DNA of 64,000 bases from Wyeomyia smithii (Eukaryota; Arthropoda; Insecta; Diptera; Culicidae), in the NCBI RefSeq assembly GCF_029784165.1, contig NC_073695.1, forward strand, positions 190,305,357 through 190,369,356. Reading direction: 5' to 3'. The notes beneath the pieces are model-generated. The model was not told the DNA's origin. It did no database searches and saw only the letters and a list, made by a program, of their open reading frames with translations. This document shows positions 44,150 to 56,412 of this stretch, piece by piece. Positions within the stretch are counted from its first letter, which is position 1. Every line of letters starts with the position of its first letter. The position numbers and the translations under genes were made by a program.

Positions 44150-47100
44150 ATCTGAAATGATATTTTATCGAATGATATATTATCAACTCCATATGTAATT
44201 TTATTGAGTCTGTATATAATCAAGTCGAACCTCAATATGAGTACAGTAACGTTTCGATTATACCATGCTCAAAAAAAATAATTTCGCGTCATATATTTGA
44301 AACATAGTTATTTCATGTTATTTGCATGTGTTAGTGTATATTCATATGTGCTTGAATGTAATGTTTCAAATGTTTCACTATATTTGGCACTTGGCACATA
44401 TTTATGGAATTGCGCGATTAAACAAAGTGTAATTTTTTCTACCACAGCAGATCAAACCATTATGGTCCATTATGGTCGCAATGCTCCAAATCTCACAAAA
44501 CAAAAAGTGTAATTTTGTTTATGTTTACACTATTTTTATATATTCTTAGACAGACCTCTTGAAAAACCTTTGATTCAAGGTGCACATTACAGGGTTATCT
44601 TGAAAATAATCACGTTTTCGTTTGAGTCAACATGCTCCGCAATCTGTCGCGGCAATCAAGTTGCTTCCAGAAATTCACCTGACTCACCCAAACATGCACG
44701 TGCTTGAAGCGAGCGAACGCATGTCAGGCACCATATTAGTAGCTGACAGGACAAATATTTACTATACCTTGCAAATTAGGTGACTTGCCATATTGGCAGT
44801 TGGGACTTAGAACATCGATCGGAACACAACGATAGAACGAAGAAATATAGTAATCTCAGCATGGAATCGATAATATTACAACAAATAGTGCGGAAGGTCT
44901 AGGCCACACAAGTCTGTGGCCGGCGGCGATTTATCTCTATCGATCATATTGGTGGCTGCCGAAGCCGCATTCGTATAAAAGTGGCTAATTCAATTTTTGC
45001 ATGACAATTCAATCGCCTACAGTTGTTTGGAGCTGAACAGACAGCGAAGAGTGGCGAACGGTGACATTGAACTTGACAGGTGACTCTCACATATTTGGCG
45101 ATGGTTGATCGCTAATAAACGTGACGGAAAATTACTCATTTTACACACTAGGCATCGGTCAGATCGCTATGTCTGACCTTCCGAGTTATGCGGCTAATTG
45201 AAACTGGTAATGGTGAAATCTGACATTCAACGCGATCGCGATTTGGTTTTGCTTATCCTATTTAAGGAATCTATCTTGTGTGTTGAAGTCTCTTATGAAT
45301 GAAAATCGTTATATCTATATTTTCTTTCTAATAAATATGTTGTGTAACTCTCGCGTAACTTGTTCTGTTTTAGAAATAACTCTAATATAATTGTTTATGT
45401 TCTAGTTCTGAAGAAACTGGCATTTTCCACATAATTGGAACTGGTTTCAATGTGCAATTCCCACTGAGAGTTATCCATATGGAAAGCGATAGGTATAAAT
45501 TCACACCGGCGGCGGCAGCGGGTTGTTTTCTACTTTTGCTCTTTCTTCGTGTAATCACCGCCGGCTACCGAGGCTAGGACACGACACATCGCGCTATTAT
45601 GCGACATGATAGCTGAAGCTCAAAGCCACGCTAATGGCTAGAGCTAGTCGAGCAAGCTTGCCCATTTGTCTTAACTTGTGCTAGGTTATTAGGCTAGCAG
45701 TCAGCAAGCGCGTTCGATGCTGCTGGCTGGTGATACGTAAGGCTAATTATCCCAGTGGCAAATTGGTTCTGCACTATTTTGCCAAGGAGCACATTGCATA
45801 CTTCACATTGTCCAAGTCCAAAATGATAAATGTGCTATTACTTAACTGACTGTGATCGGCTTTTTTCGTGGGTTTAGTATGCACGTTTTGCTCAACAGCT
45901 TAATTTTATTCATGCTGGAGTAACACAGCTTTTGGGTTGAACTTCTGAACGGAATTTTTCGCTACAACGCACGTGTTGCTATGTTTGATAAATTAAAAAG
46001 ATTCGTTTTTTTCGTCGTGAAAAACACTGACGTATTGTTTCGTGATTATTTCAATTGCTAATTCTAAACTAACCGTTGACAATATTGTAACAGATTGGTT
46101 GATAAAATTAAAGAACTATGTTTTATTTTTTATCGAACTCTTGCGAAAGTGAACAATTTGTAGGTGTCAGCCTATCGTTGTTGGGAATGTCGTCATTAGG
46201 ACTCATCTATTCTAGGTTCAATGTTAGCCAACGCTGGTGATTTAGATTATTTAAACTTTAGTTTCTGAACATTTGAAAATGGAAACTCCTAATAGGAAAA
46301 AAAATTTGGCAGCAAAAACATTTTTCTTGTTCAACGCTATTTTACATTGAAAATGTTTAAAAAAACTAGTTAATGCACCAGCTTGTACATGCGTCAATGT
46401 TAAATAAACTTAATTATTTACAGCGTTTTGAGTAAATGTTACAGTATCGATATGTGAATGCTTACAGCGATTTTAATAATCCGATTAAACAATTCATTGG
46501 ATCTTGCAGCTTGCATGTATAAATGACACGCATTACGAAATAACCTGTAACTTCCCCATAAATTCGTTAAGATACAATCACCATCACAATAAAATCTGAG
46601 CACGATCTCATGGCGCAATGTTTCCTTAATTAAATTCTTCTGTATACCGTTCTGACAAAACTTATTTATTATCCATCTGAACTATCATCGCCACTAGGTG
46701 CACGGATTGATGATTATCTTCCTCAATAAGAAACACTTTTTCATTCATTAAATCTCTATTCATGAGTTGAGTTACAATTCAAGCAAGCGCCGTCTACCGT
46801 TGCCACAATAGTACATTATTGCTCGTAAGGTTCAACCCTACCGAGTGTGGCCGTTCTCCCTATCGCTCATCGGGAGATCATGCCTAATGTCTGTACAATT
46901 CGTATAATATCGATTTAATAGCCATCTCGAGCTAAGGCCAAACGACCAACAGGTGAACAAATGCCCTTCGGGGGTGCGGATGGAGCAAAGCACCACCTAA
47001 CGAAACCGTGGTCCTATCTGCAATCAGAAGCTTCTGGTTGTCTGTTCGTTTCAAGTAGGTAACTCGGTATGAAAACTGCTTTTGAAATCTCGTGGCGCCT

Positions 47101-47690
47101 GTGCCAACCTGATGCGCTGCAAATTAAATTAAGAAACGCGGCAAAATTTTGGTCCACCGTGACACGAGCGGGTGGTTCTCGTGCAGAACTATTTATTGTG
47201 CCCCTTGGCTGGGATGAGCTATAATTGATCGTAAATTTAGTTCAGCCTCTGCCGATGCCGATCAAACGAAAGGTAAACTGGACAAACAAGTTGTCACGCT
47301 CTTTCGGCTACAAATTTTGCCTACACCCGGTAAGACTAGAAGTAGATATCGGACTATTCTGCAGGGCAAGGTTGGTTATTTATCCATAAACACGGAATTA
47401 TCAGGAAATCGTTAAATTTTGGCGATTTTTAATCACTTTATTTATTTATGATCACCGAGATGATTCATCGATATTCGTGGAATAGATTCATTTTGTTTAT
47501 TCGTGTTGTGTCATTTTTATGAACTGAATCAAATTAGCTGATTGGTTTCAATGTTAGTTTGAATAAATACTATCAATCCACTTTGAACCGATTACAAATT
47601 ATGTCAAGTATTCTTATTTGCCACAGTAATGATGTAACTTTCATGCAACATAAAAATTGTCAATAGCATCTTCAGTGACTATATCTCAAT
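44150..47690. other. No supported gene; 3.5 kb of low-repeat sequence
   Basis: No frames over 75 codons with motifs. The stretch 46750-47350 is less AT-rich than its surroundings and free of the transposon families seen elsewhere in the window, so it may hold cis-regulatory or unique sequence, but nothing specific is visible. Confidence 0.35.
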
Positions 47691-47694
47691 TTTT

Positions 47695-48012
47695 TTTTGT
47701 TATCCACTTATTTTCCGTCGGTCTAGTCCGCCACTGTTGTTGCGCCAATCAACGAAGCCCGGGAAGACGACTCCACCTCGGACCCTAACTCACGACCCGT
47801 TGATTAACGGACCGGCGCCAATCCCAGGCATTATCCCAGGGATTTTTCGCCTCATAAAATTTCCCGGTGTCGGCTAGGGTTGAATCTAGACCTGTTTGGT
47901 TGGTTGTGAGTAGATCACGCCACCCCACAACTATCGACACTTATGTCGTCGTTGGGATTCGAACCTAGGCGTCGAGCGTGGTGGCGGAGACGTTACCAAC
48001 TACGCTGACAGT
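47695..48012 (-). mobile_element. tRNA-derived SINE, second family, full head
   Basis: Read on the minus strand, the head has box A in CAGCGTAGTTGGTAACG (about 48010-47994) and box B in TAGGTTCGAATCCC (about 47965). The body contains AACCAACCAAACAGGTCTAG and ends past GTGAGTTAGGGTCC. It differs from the SINE at 1109. A truncated copy of the same body is on the plus strand at 62878-63058. Together these show a dispersed pol III-type element. Confidence 0.75.
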
Positions 48013-49285
48013 AATATAAAAATATGCACTGTAAATTCTTAATATTCTGGAAGATTGGAAGCGAGCTCAGTGAGTATAAATTGTGGTTTATGATTATGAT
48101 GTTTTGATATTCATAACCCATGAAAAATCCGACCTTACACTCTGTCAGAATGTACAATAAAATTCGACATTTTCCCACGTTAAAAAAATATGAAGTTAAC
48201 AAACGAAAATGATGTGGTGAATGTGGTGAACAATAATTATAAAAATTTCTTGCTACATCAAACTGCGAGGCGCAAACTTTCTAGACAATACTAAATTTAA
48301 TCATACTCATTTCAATGTATTTTTACAAAGTACATATTGTTAAAGTAATTTCAATTAAAACCCTTCCAATGGTGACCACTTGGAGTGAAATTTAATTTCT
48401 AACGAGAAAATCACGAGAAAAAGTAAACACGGTTAGCAATTATGTTTGCAATGAAATAAGCTGGTTATTCATACGTTGCGCACAACTGTATTACACTTCT
48501 TTGCCCTAGAAAACTGTAACATAGCACTTGTTCAAACGGTAATTAACAATTTGTCAAATGAAATGCACAGCAACATAATAAAAAACCAACCATCAATCAG
48601 CAGTTCGTAACGCGCGAACTTTGATTTCCGTGTGTCAATATAGTTATCCAACAATAACACAGCCACGTCACGTCTGCAGGTAGCACGGTTCACGCGTCAA
48701 ATTACGACCCGGAATGATTAGAATTATTGGCCTATTAATCACTTAATATTGATTGATTCGAACCATGGCAAAATATGTTTGCGAAACGTGTATCATATCG
48801 GTGAAAATGCTGCCTTTGTACGGCCACCATCGGCGTTACCGTCATCGCGTCGCGTCGTCGTTTCAGTTCGTGCCCAAACACATAAGCGCCAGCGCTAGGC
48901 ACTACTGGTTGCCTGTACCCTACATGCCAGCAACTATGATCGTTAACCGACAAATTGGATCGGTCGATAAAAATTGAAATTGAAAAACAGAAAACGGCAC
49001 CTTACGTAGAATCATGAATTCACGCGAGATGAGAAAACACGCACCGGTAAGTGGTGTGTATGTGATCCGGTTGAATATGACACCGATCGAATATGTAGGT
49101 TATAGGGCATTGAGAGAAAGGCTTAATTATGTTAGCCCCTTCGTGCGTATGTTGTTTATATTTTCAGCAAATAACTGCGATCGCAGGTAAAGCATTGTGT
49201 TTATTTTTGATTTGCTCTATTACGAATACTATATTTTATAGCACTTGTTGCAAATGAGATGCACTGCCCATAAAAGCATAAGAGT
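48013..49285. other. No supported gene
   Basis: AT-rich sequence with a frame pair at 48735-48977 that shows no motif. Confidence 0.35.
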
Positions 49286-49290
49286 CCCAT

Positions 49291-50039
49291 ATGACTTTTT
49301 GGCAAATTTTAGTTTATGCTGTCAATGTATCTAATTTTGTTCAAATTTTCGTATCCTTAGTTATATATCCGATTGTGCTTAAAAAAAAAACATTTCACAT
49401 TTGTTATAAATTAAAAGAAAAGTGTTCACATAAAAACATCATTGACTTAAACAAATTAAAACACAGTTCATGTTTGCAAGGTACAATTAAAAATGAGCTA
49501 GAGATATCAAAACTCACTAAAACTAATGTGTGTTTTCGAAAAAAATCAAAAGTTATAGTGAAGTTTTTTCAACTATTTCCAGAAATCCTTCTTAGCATCT
49601 GGGATGAGTGGAATTCAAGTGATCAGGATTGTGGCCTTATGGTTTGCCTCGATTCCTCGTGGACTCTAGAAAAAAAATCACTGTAGACTCTTTGTCGAAC
49701 GAACTTTCGTCTATCAGCTTAAATTGCTTTTTGGTGAAAAACATGCCCCGGTTCATGTTGCAATCCATTGAAACTGAATCGCTGTATTGCAATTCGTATG
49801 GTCTTAAAATGTTGGACTGAAATAAACATTGCACATGACAGATTCAATAAGGAATGATAATAAATGCCTTGGCCGTCTTAGAATGCGTGGAGACTGATAT
49901 GCGTTTATTCTTTGTACATAGAGAAAAAATAAAGGCAAACGAGTCCCATCATTTATTTCCAAGCTTGGAATTCAGGCAAAAGTTCTTAGAATTCATGGAA
50001 ATATATAAAGTTCCACCTCATGAACATCCAGATGAATAA
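49291..50039 (+). pseudogene. Unrecognised broken coding-like segment
   Basis: Three open stretches in changing frames lie in sequence: 49291-49686 (131 codons, with LFPEILLSIWDEWNSSD), 49629-49820 (VDSLSNELSSISLNCFLV) and 49854-50039 (CVETDMRLFFVHREKIKA, ending at PPHEHPDE). The amino-acid mix looks protein-like, not random AT-rich translation. The pieces could be exons or a decayed transposon or host gene. I do not recognise the family. Confidence 0.3.
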
Positions 50040-50640
50040 ATCATACTTTTAGTTAAGTCATACCAATGGACTGAGTACTCAAAACGTTTGTGTAGAGATG
50101 GACATCGTCAGCAAAAACATGTATAGAGCAAAATCGTTTCAAATGACCTGGAAATACGCGAAAATTTAATCGACCATTTTTGATTTGAATGAAATTTTGC
50201 GCACGTATTTGGCTTAGTAAACTGAGCATTTTTCACAGATGGAGAGATTTTTTACACCCATGAGTTACATTCCAAAAGGGCGTATGTCTTTTGGCATAGG
50301 TTTTATTCGAAGCATTGCAGTCCAGAAACCGTTGGTTGTATAGAAAAACTGTCTGAGATTTAAAAATGCATCATAAAAAAATTATACACTGTACAAAAAA
50401 CATTTTTTTTGACAAAAAAAAAACTGAAAATAAACATTAAATTTCAATTTAAAAAAAAGAGTTGATTTATTTTTTTTTTAGAAATAAACTTGACATTAAA
50501 TTACAACTTAAAAAAACCAGGATGGAGAAATGAAAAATATTTTTTTTATGGTAGATTGATTTTTTTTATAAAAATTCTAATTCAAACATTTTTCAAAAAA
50601 AATTATTCTGATGATTTTTTTTTAGAGGTGGCGGGGAAAT
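50040..50640. other. A/T homopolymer-rich spacer at the 3' end of the R1 copy
   Basis: Contains many A and T runs of 7-9 bases (50393-50620). No coding signal. It lies directly beside the 3' end of the minus-strand R1-clade LINE. Confidence 0.5.
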
Positions 50641-50779
50641 ATGCAAACAGACACCTGAGAAGAGAACTCAGGGTGTGGGCATGAGACTAGGGGAGAGATG
50701 CTGGGGTAGTTACACTCCCCCAGGCACCTACTGATCCCTGTCCTGACCCGAACCTGTGCAGATATTGCCTGAAACAACC

Positions 50780-52590
50780 AAGGCCTGACAGGATTTGTGT
50801 CAGGTGGAAGTTCACTTCACCATGTCGTCTCCCGACCCAGCCGTATATCTCCAGTATTAGTCGGTGCGTCCATCTGCCCTTTGTGGAGTTGAACCATTCC
50901 CGCTACCAGCAAAGCATCGAGAATGACCTACTGGTACCTCGTATGCCCCTTGTGTCACGTTGGTCGAAACATTCTCTGTCCTCCTGGATGGCGATGCTGA
51001 TAGGCATCGTGCCGGACAAGACACAGATTTCGTATGACACCGTACGATACGCACTCGCAACTCTTAGTAACATGAGCCTGTAGGTACTTTCCAGTTTACC
51101 ACGGTAACTGTTAGTACCTAGCGCTCTGGACCACACTGGCCCACCATACCTAAATATGGACGAAACCACGCTAGCAAGAAGTCTTCGCTTGCTGCCATAA
51201 ACCGCTGAGCCATTGGACATCATACGAGATAGTGCTGCAATAGCCGATGAGGCCCTCTTACAGGCATAGTCGGCGTGACTCCCGAACTCACTTGTCGTCC
51301 ACCATAACCCCCAAGAGCTTCAGGGATCGCTTCGAGGTGATGGTGCAGTCTCCGACTCTGACCACCGCCTGTTGCTCCGATTTACGGTTGTTCACAACCG
51401 TGACCTCCGTCTTATGGTGCGCGAGCTCCAGTTTCCTGGAGCGCATCCAGTCCTATACAGTGCGCGGCCGTCAACTCGACCTCCTCGATAGACTCGCCGT
51501 AAACCTACAGCTTTATGTCGTCTGCAAAGCCGACGATCACAACCCCTACAGGGAACTTGAGTTTCAACACTCCGTCATACATAATATTCCACAACACCGG
51601 ACCCAGGATAGAACCTTGCGGAACTCCTGCGGTAATTGGGACGCACTTCTGACCCTCCTCCGTGTCGTAAACAAGTACTCGATTCTGGAAATAATTTTCC
51701 AGAATCTTGTACAGCGACACCGGTACATGGATGCTCCTGAGCGCGAGCACAATAAGACTAGTCTCTGCCGCTTCCACCTGTCCGGAAAGAGACAGTCATC
51801 CAGGCACCTCTGCATGACTGCCCTGAACGGCCCGGGGGCCGTTTTTATCGTCAGCCTGATCGCCAGGTTAAGGATTCCATCCGGTCCCGGTGCCTTGCTC
51901 ACCTTTAGGGATTTGGCGATCACGATGAGTTCCTCATTCGTAATTCTTGCCTCCTCCCCTGCATCGACACAGGTTTCGTCGCTCACGGATTGGATGCTCG
52001 GCAGGTTGGCCGACCATCCCTGGTCTATGCCTGAGATACTGGAACGTCGGACGTGAGACTCGGCCGCCGGAGGCCAGGGACTTGGCTCGTGGCGCGGAAA
52101 GAGTCCCTCGATGATATGCTCCTGCATCGCTGGTGATCGCTCTGCAGGCGCCAGCGCGCCTTTAGTCTTGACCATTACGATCCTGTAGGCGTCACCCCAC
52201 GGATTTGTATTGGCACTCACAAATAGCCTATCGATGCAGGCCCCTCTTTCTGGCCTTAATCGCACTCTTTAGCATCGATCTTGCCGAACTGAATGCTGCG
52301 CGGCGCTCTGTCCTCTCTTCTTCGTTTCGCGCACGCTGCATCCTCCGTCTTGCACGAAGGCACGCACTACGAAGGTCGGCTGTCGCGTCCGTCCACCAGC
52401 AAACCGGTGGCTTCCCATTCTTAGGTTGGCGAGTCCTAGACATGGTGGCTTCGTACGCCCGCGATAGCATAGCAACTAGTTGGTCAGCAGTCGGGCGGAG
52501 CCAACTGCCCTCCTCGCGCTCCCTTCTCATTGCCTCCTCGAATACCTCGGCATCAAAGTGCGATGTTTTCCACCCGCGAACGGTCGGAGT
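50780..52590 (-). pseudogene. R1-clade ORF2 remnant (reverse transcriptase, no endonuclease)
   Basis: The text starts at about 52590 with GWKTSHFDAEVFEE, then MRREREEGSWLRPTADQLVA (from 52530), the fingers SLKVSKAPGPDGILNLA (about 51930), and after frame changes MEAAETSLIVLALRSI, GVPQGSILGPVLWN and GFADDIKL (to 51505). The thumb region SAVYGSKRRLLASVVSSIFR (about 51210) follows, and the tail is HLTQILSGLGCFRQYLHRF (about 50810). Motif C Asp-Asp is kept, but several frameshifts prevent translation. Confidence 0.75.
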
Positions 52591-52597
52591 GTTGGCT

Positions 52598-53808
52598 CTA
52601 CCCGTCGCTTGCGAAGCACCGGAAGCAAATGTCTGGTTGCTGTAGTATGCTCAGGGGACATACAGACCAGCCAACCTTCAACTTGCCCTCTTTCAGGGCC
52701 AGGTTAGTGTCCGCCGACGGTAGTCGGAGGGTAGCTATCTGGGTCCCCGCCGGACCTTTGCGGAGGCGGATTGACTCCTTAGCCACCTCCACCCCGCACT
52801 TCGCTTTGAGGGCTTGTGCAATGTCGCACCCCTCAGTGATTTCGTCAAGGTTTTTAAGCTGGAGAGTCACTTCTAAGGTGAGTGCCCGCACATGCACCTC
52901 CTTCCCTTGGACCTTTTCAGCTACCGTTTTGTAGGTAGCCCCCTTGTTCTTGGCGTCCTTCCGGAGCTCAAGTATCATCTCGCCAGTGCGAGATCGGCGG
53001 ATATTCCGCACATTCGCCCCAGATCCTTGAGCTGGGTTTTCCCCCTCATCTTCTCCAAGACTTCTGAGTACTTTGACCCATCCGTCTTGAGTATGAGGGC
53101 ATCACCCCTACTCCGCGCCTTTTTTACTTTTTTTGGTCCTCGGGTCGCTCCGCCATCTTGGCGCGTCGCACCTTCCCGACGCTTCCTACCCTCTGCGGTA
53201 GTCCAAGAGTTGCCCGTAGCCTCCACCTGTGCCTTTTCCGCGGTGGACCTTGAACCGGTTGGCATGTTCTCACGTGGGAGTAGCACGACCAATCGTTTCT
53301 TGGTGTTCCCGGGGGCCGTTTCCCCCGGGGACCGCCTCGTTCGCTCAGCGAGCTGACCCGTGGAGCAGACCGACGCAAACGAGGGGGCGTCTGTCTGCCA
53401 TTCTTTAGATGCAGTCGCCCTCCCGGTCCTGGCCGCTTTCACCCGAACTACGAGTTCTTCGTGCTCCTTTCTGGCTTCATCAATGGTACTCCGAAGCAGG
53501 AGCAGGTTCTGCTTCAGGTCGCCAGCGATGTTTCGCATGTTCGCCGCGAACTCGATTATGGCATCGAGTTGTTCAGACAGCGCCGCCACTCTTGACCGCG
53601 TGTCCATACAACTTCCGACGGCTTTGACTAGCAAGGGACCGTCTACCGAGATGTGTGGTGTGGACACCGACGGATTCGCCGTTTTTCCACCTCCAGACTT
53701 CGGCGCATGCGTCTCCGCCTTCTTCTGCGGAGATCGCTGGATGCCACCTCGTGCGAAGGGGTTTGGTAGCCCCTCCGCACCCGTCTCTTTTTGTTTTTGT
53801 GAGCTCAT
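52598..53808 (-). pseudogene. R1-clade ORF1, frameshifted and truncated
   Basis: The frame starts at ATG 53808 (MSSQKQKETGAEGLPNPF). It has a low-complexity basic N-terminus, a helical region (SEQLDAIIEFAANMRN), then GDALILKTDGSKYSEVLEKM. Near 53010 it shifts frame to NIRRSRTGEMILELRKD and LPSADTNLALKEGKLKVGWS, ending in a single CFRC knuckle half. This domain order is that of R1-type ORF1. The remaining knuckles are lost at the deletion. Confidence 0.78.
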
Positions 53809-54470
53809 TGTAGTTAAGTGGGTCCCCCTTCCAGCCGCTAGACTTGTCCATGATGGAGTAGTCGCCTATATGGTCCCATGGTGGTCTATGCCGAAGCAGT
53901 GAGGTCATGGCTAGGGTAAGCAGTCATAGCGCCTTATAGGCAACTATGGCTCCACCAACCGGCGCAAGTCAGGAACAACCATCTGATCCTACTCCTGCCT
54001 GATTCCCACCAGGCAATAGACTCGGAACGTACTGGAAGGCCTGCCAGGTTTTCTGGGACGGAGACCCCTGCACGGGGTACCACCTCGCCATTTCAAGCCG
54101 TTGTCACACGACTTTACTAAGGGAGCTCGATGCAGGTGCCAGCCCGAGGACGCGGTACCATTACGAAATCCAGCTCATATCCGTTCACTACGCTGCCAGT
54201 TGCCATAAACGGGATCTTTCTGGCATCAGTCCCGATGGGCGGGTTAGTGCTTTTGGGTGATGGGAGCGGCTCTATTCGCTCCGTCAAAGGTGCTTCCGGG
54301 TGCTTATGGTTTTTGCGAGAAGTCGACCGTCCCTGATCCGACGCTCACCACCCCTAAGCGACCTCCCGCTGCTGGTCCGGGACTGTTCGGTACTGTCAGT
54401 GGTCACATCTGTATTGTGCGCCCTCGACGATCGCCACACGTCGACCCGTGGTGACATGCAGCTCTGCCAT

Positions 54471-55270
54471 ATTCTGATTTTAAAAGATGCAGAGAGTCAT
54501 TTTAAATCAAAAAGCTCTTGGTAGTTAACATTCTAAAGGCATTGATTTTAGAATTATTCCTTATTTAAGCTCGAAAAATTTTTAAAATTTAGGAAAATAC
54601 ACGTTTTTCTTAATTTGTCCGTGGTTCTCCAGCAAAAACCATACGTACATTGGAATGCTTGATCAAAGATATACAATTCATTTTTTGATAACAAGACGAT
54701 TGGATAAATAACTCAGGCGCTGTACCGTAGCCTACCTACACGTTCCCCTTTGCCGAATGTTTTATAAAAAAATATGTTTGTCGTGCAACACTACCTACTT
54801 GTTTACTAATAATAACTGTTTGTAAGGTACGCTACCAATATCCTATAATATCTGTTTTCGTATATAAATACGATTGCACTTCTTTAGAAGTGTTAGTAAC
54901 AGTTTGCATTTTGTGAAGATGAATAAAGTGAAAATGGAATACACCAGACCCAAGTGCTGTAAACCCTTTTCTGATCGTCGGTGCGGTCGGAACTATTAAC
55001 ATCAGGATGTAGAAGAAACGACGGTGGATCAACGGATCGCAGAGCAGCAGAACATAAATGGACTGTGGAGTAGTATTCACGGTGTCATTAAAACGAGGTG
55101 GCAAGTACTACGCATGGAAGACAGCGTAACAGCTGGTTACCAAAGAGCGACAGGCGAGAAGAACTAGACAAAGGAGCTGTATTCTCACTGCGGCTACGCG
55201 TTAGAACAAAGAGAGATACAGGGAGGCAAGAGCTGATGAAAATAGAGTACACCATCGGATAAAGCGCGAA
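54471..55270. other. No supported gene
   Basis: AT-rich spacer between the R1 copy and the next RTE-like remnant. No motif-bearing frame. Confidence 0.35.
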
Positions 55271-55274
55271 CATG

Positions 55275-56110
55275 AGGAGCAAGTGCACTTTTAGGTTGAA
55301 AGGTAAGGAGCAATATGAACAAAACGGGAACAGGATGAGGATTATGAGCGACGAACAACCTGTGGAGCCACCGACACAAGAGAAGGTTGAAAAGGCGATT
55401 AGTGAGCTGAAAAGCGGCAAGGCCGCTGGAAAAAACGGTATGCCGGTTTAACATTTGGAAGCGGGAAGCGAGCAGCTATACTATGCGATCCCTCAGATCA
55501 TACTAGGTGGATGAACAAATGCAGAACGACTGGTTGGAAGGGCTCATATGACCAACCGACTATAGAGCCATCGACTTTAGAAGAGGCCATCAACTATAGA
55601 AGAGGCAATCGACTAGATTGTGCACGACAGATCAAATTTTCACCCTGCGACAGATCATTGATACGGTCTGGGAGTATAACTTGCAGACTCACCTGTTTTT
55701 AGATTTGAAGGCGGCACACGACTCAGTGCAAAGAACGAGCCGTGGCAGATTATGCTGGAACACAGTTTTCCAAAGAAACTTATCTAGCTAAGTTTGTAAA
55801 CTTGTACGAAAATATCGCTCTACAGGATGCTGATCCACCTGGTGGCCCTTTACGGACATGAAACATGGACGCTGCAGGAAGCTGAGCGACGAGTGCTCGA
55901 AGTTTTTGAGCGTAAAGTTATGCGATTGATGCTTGGTGGTAAATAGGAAGATGGAGTATGGCGCAGGCACATGAATCACGAGTGGTACTGGCTATTCAAA
56001 CATGCTGATATAGTGAAGTTAATTTAGCGTGGCAGGCTTCAGTGGACTGGACTTGTAGCCAGAATGTCTGACGAGAGAACCTTCGTAAGTGATTGAGTGA
56101 ATACTAGTTT
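55275..56110 (+). mobile_element. RTE-like LINE remnant, heavily deleted
   Basis: The plus frames read QEKVEKAISELKSGKAAGKN (about 55377-55435), a broken T.DQIFTLRQIIDT box (about 55620-55670), FEGGTRLSAKNEPWQIMLEHS in shifted frame (about 55705-55760), then ALYGHETWTLQEAERRVLEV (about 55848-55905), RHMNHEW and RGRLQWTGLVARMSDE (about 56025-56080). This matches the C-terminal order of the RTE-like family seen at 3835-5600 and 25286-28735. The RT core is almost entirely missing. Confidence 0.7.
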
Positions 56111-56193
56111 CCCTCGATGTGAGTTTGCAAATTATTCCACGCGCATCCCAGAAAATGGATGTCTATTCTGTAATTTAATTTTCATAGTGTTTC

Positions 56194-56412
56194 CCAGATG
56201 GTCTCGAGGTACGATGCAGGCCCAACAAGCCATTCGTCGTAGGTTCGAGTCTCGGCTCGGGGAATTCTGTTAGCGTCAGTAGGATCGTAGCGCTAGCACC
56301 GCACTTGTCCTGTACACTAAACAGTCGGCTGCGAAGTCTGTCTATAAGCAAACAGAAGGTCAAGTTCCATATCGGAATGTAGCACCAAGGCTTTGCTTTG
56401 CTTTGCTTTAGT
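56194..56412 (+). mobile_element. tRNA-derived SINE (same family as at 1109)
   Basis: Head TGGTCTCGAGGTACGATGCAG and box B GGTTCGAGTCTC, then the CCTGTACACTAAACAG body. The end is a TTTGCTTTGCTTTGC tail, an expanded form of the TTTGCTT end seen in the first copy. It lies about 85 bp after the RTE-like remnant. Target duplication not clear. Confidence 0.82.

Larger units (their letters stand above)
50640..54470 (-). mobile_element. R1-clade LINE with internal deletion joining ORF1 to ORF2
   Basis: The minus strand reads ORF1 from 53808, then ORF2 text down to about 50780. ORF1 ends at CFRCFASDG (about 52600), where the rest of its zinc knuckles should follow. Within about 60 bp the text becomes GWKTSHFDAEVFEEAMRR, which in R1-type ORF2 follows the endonuclease. 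ORF1's end and the entire endonuclease domain are therefore deleted. RT boxes follow: SKAPGPDGI, VPQGSILGPVLWNIMYDG and GFADDIKL. Then come YGSKRRLLASVVSSI and the C-terminal NFHLTQILSG motif. GC-rich sequence above 53810 is the probable 5' UTR. Frameshifts make it dead. Confidence 0.8.

Noticed and set aside
47940..48012. Possible true tRNA gene on the minus strand
   Set aside because: The A and B boxes are good, but the sequence continues into a dispersed body found again at 62878, so it is a SINE head.
48735..48977. Overlapping plus and minus frames of 72-74 codons
   Set aside because: No motif, and both strands open together in a less AT-rich patch, as expected by chance.
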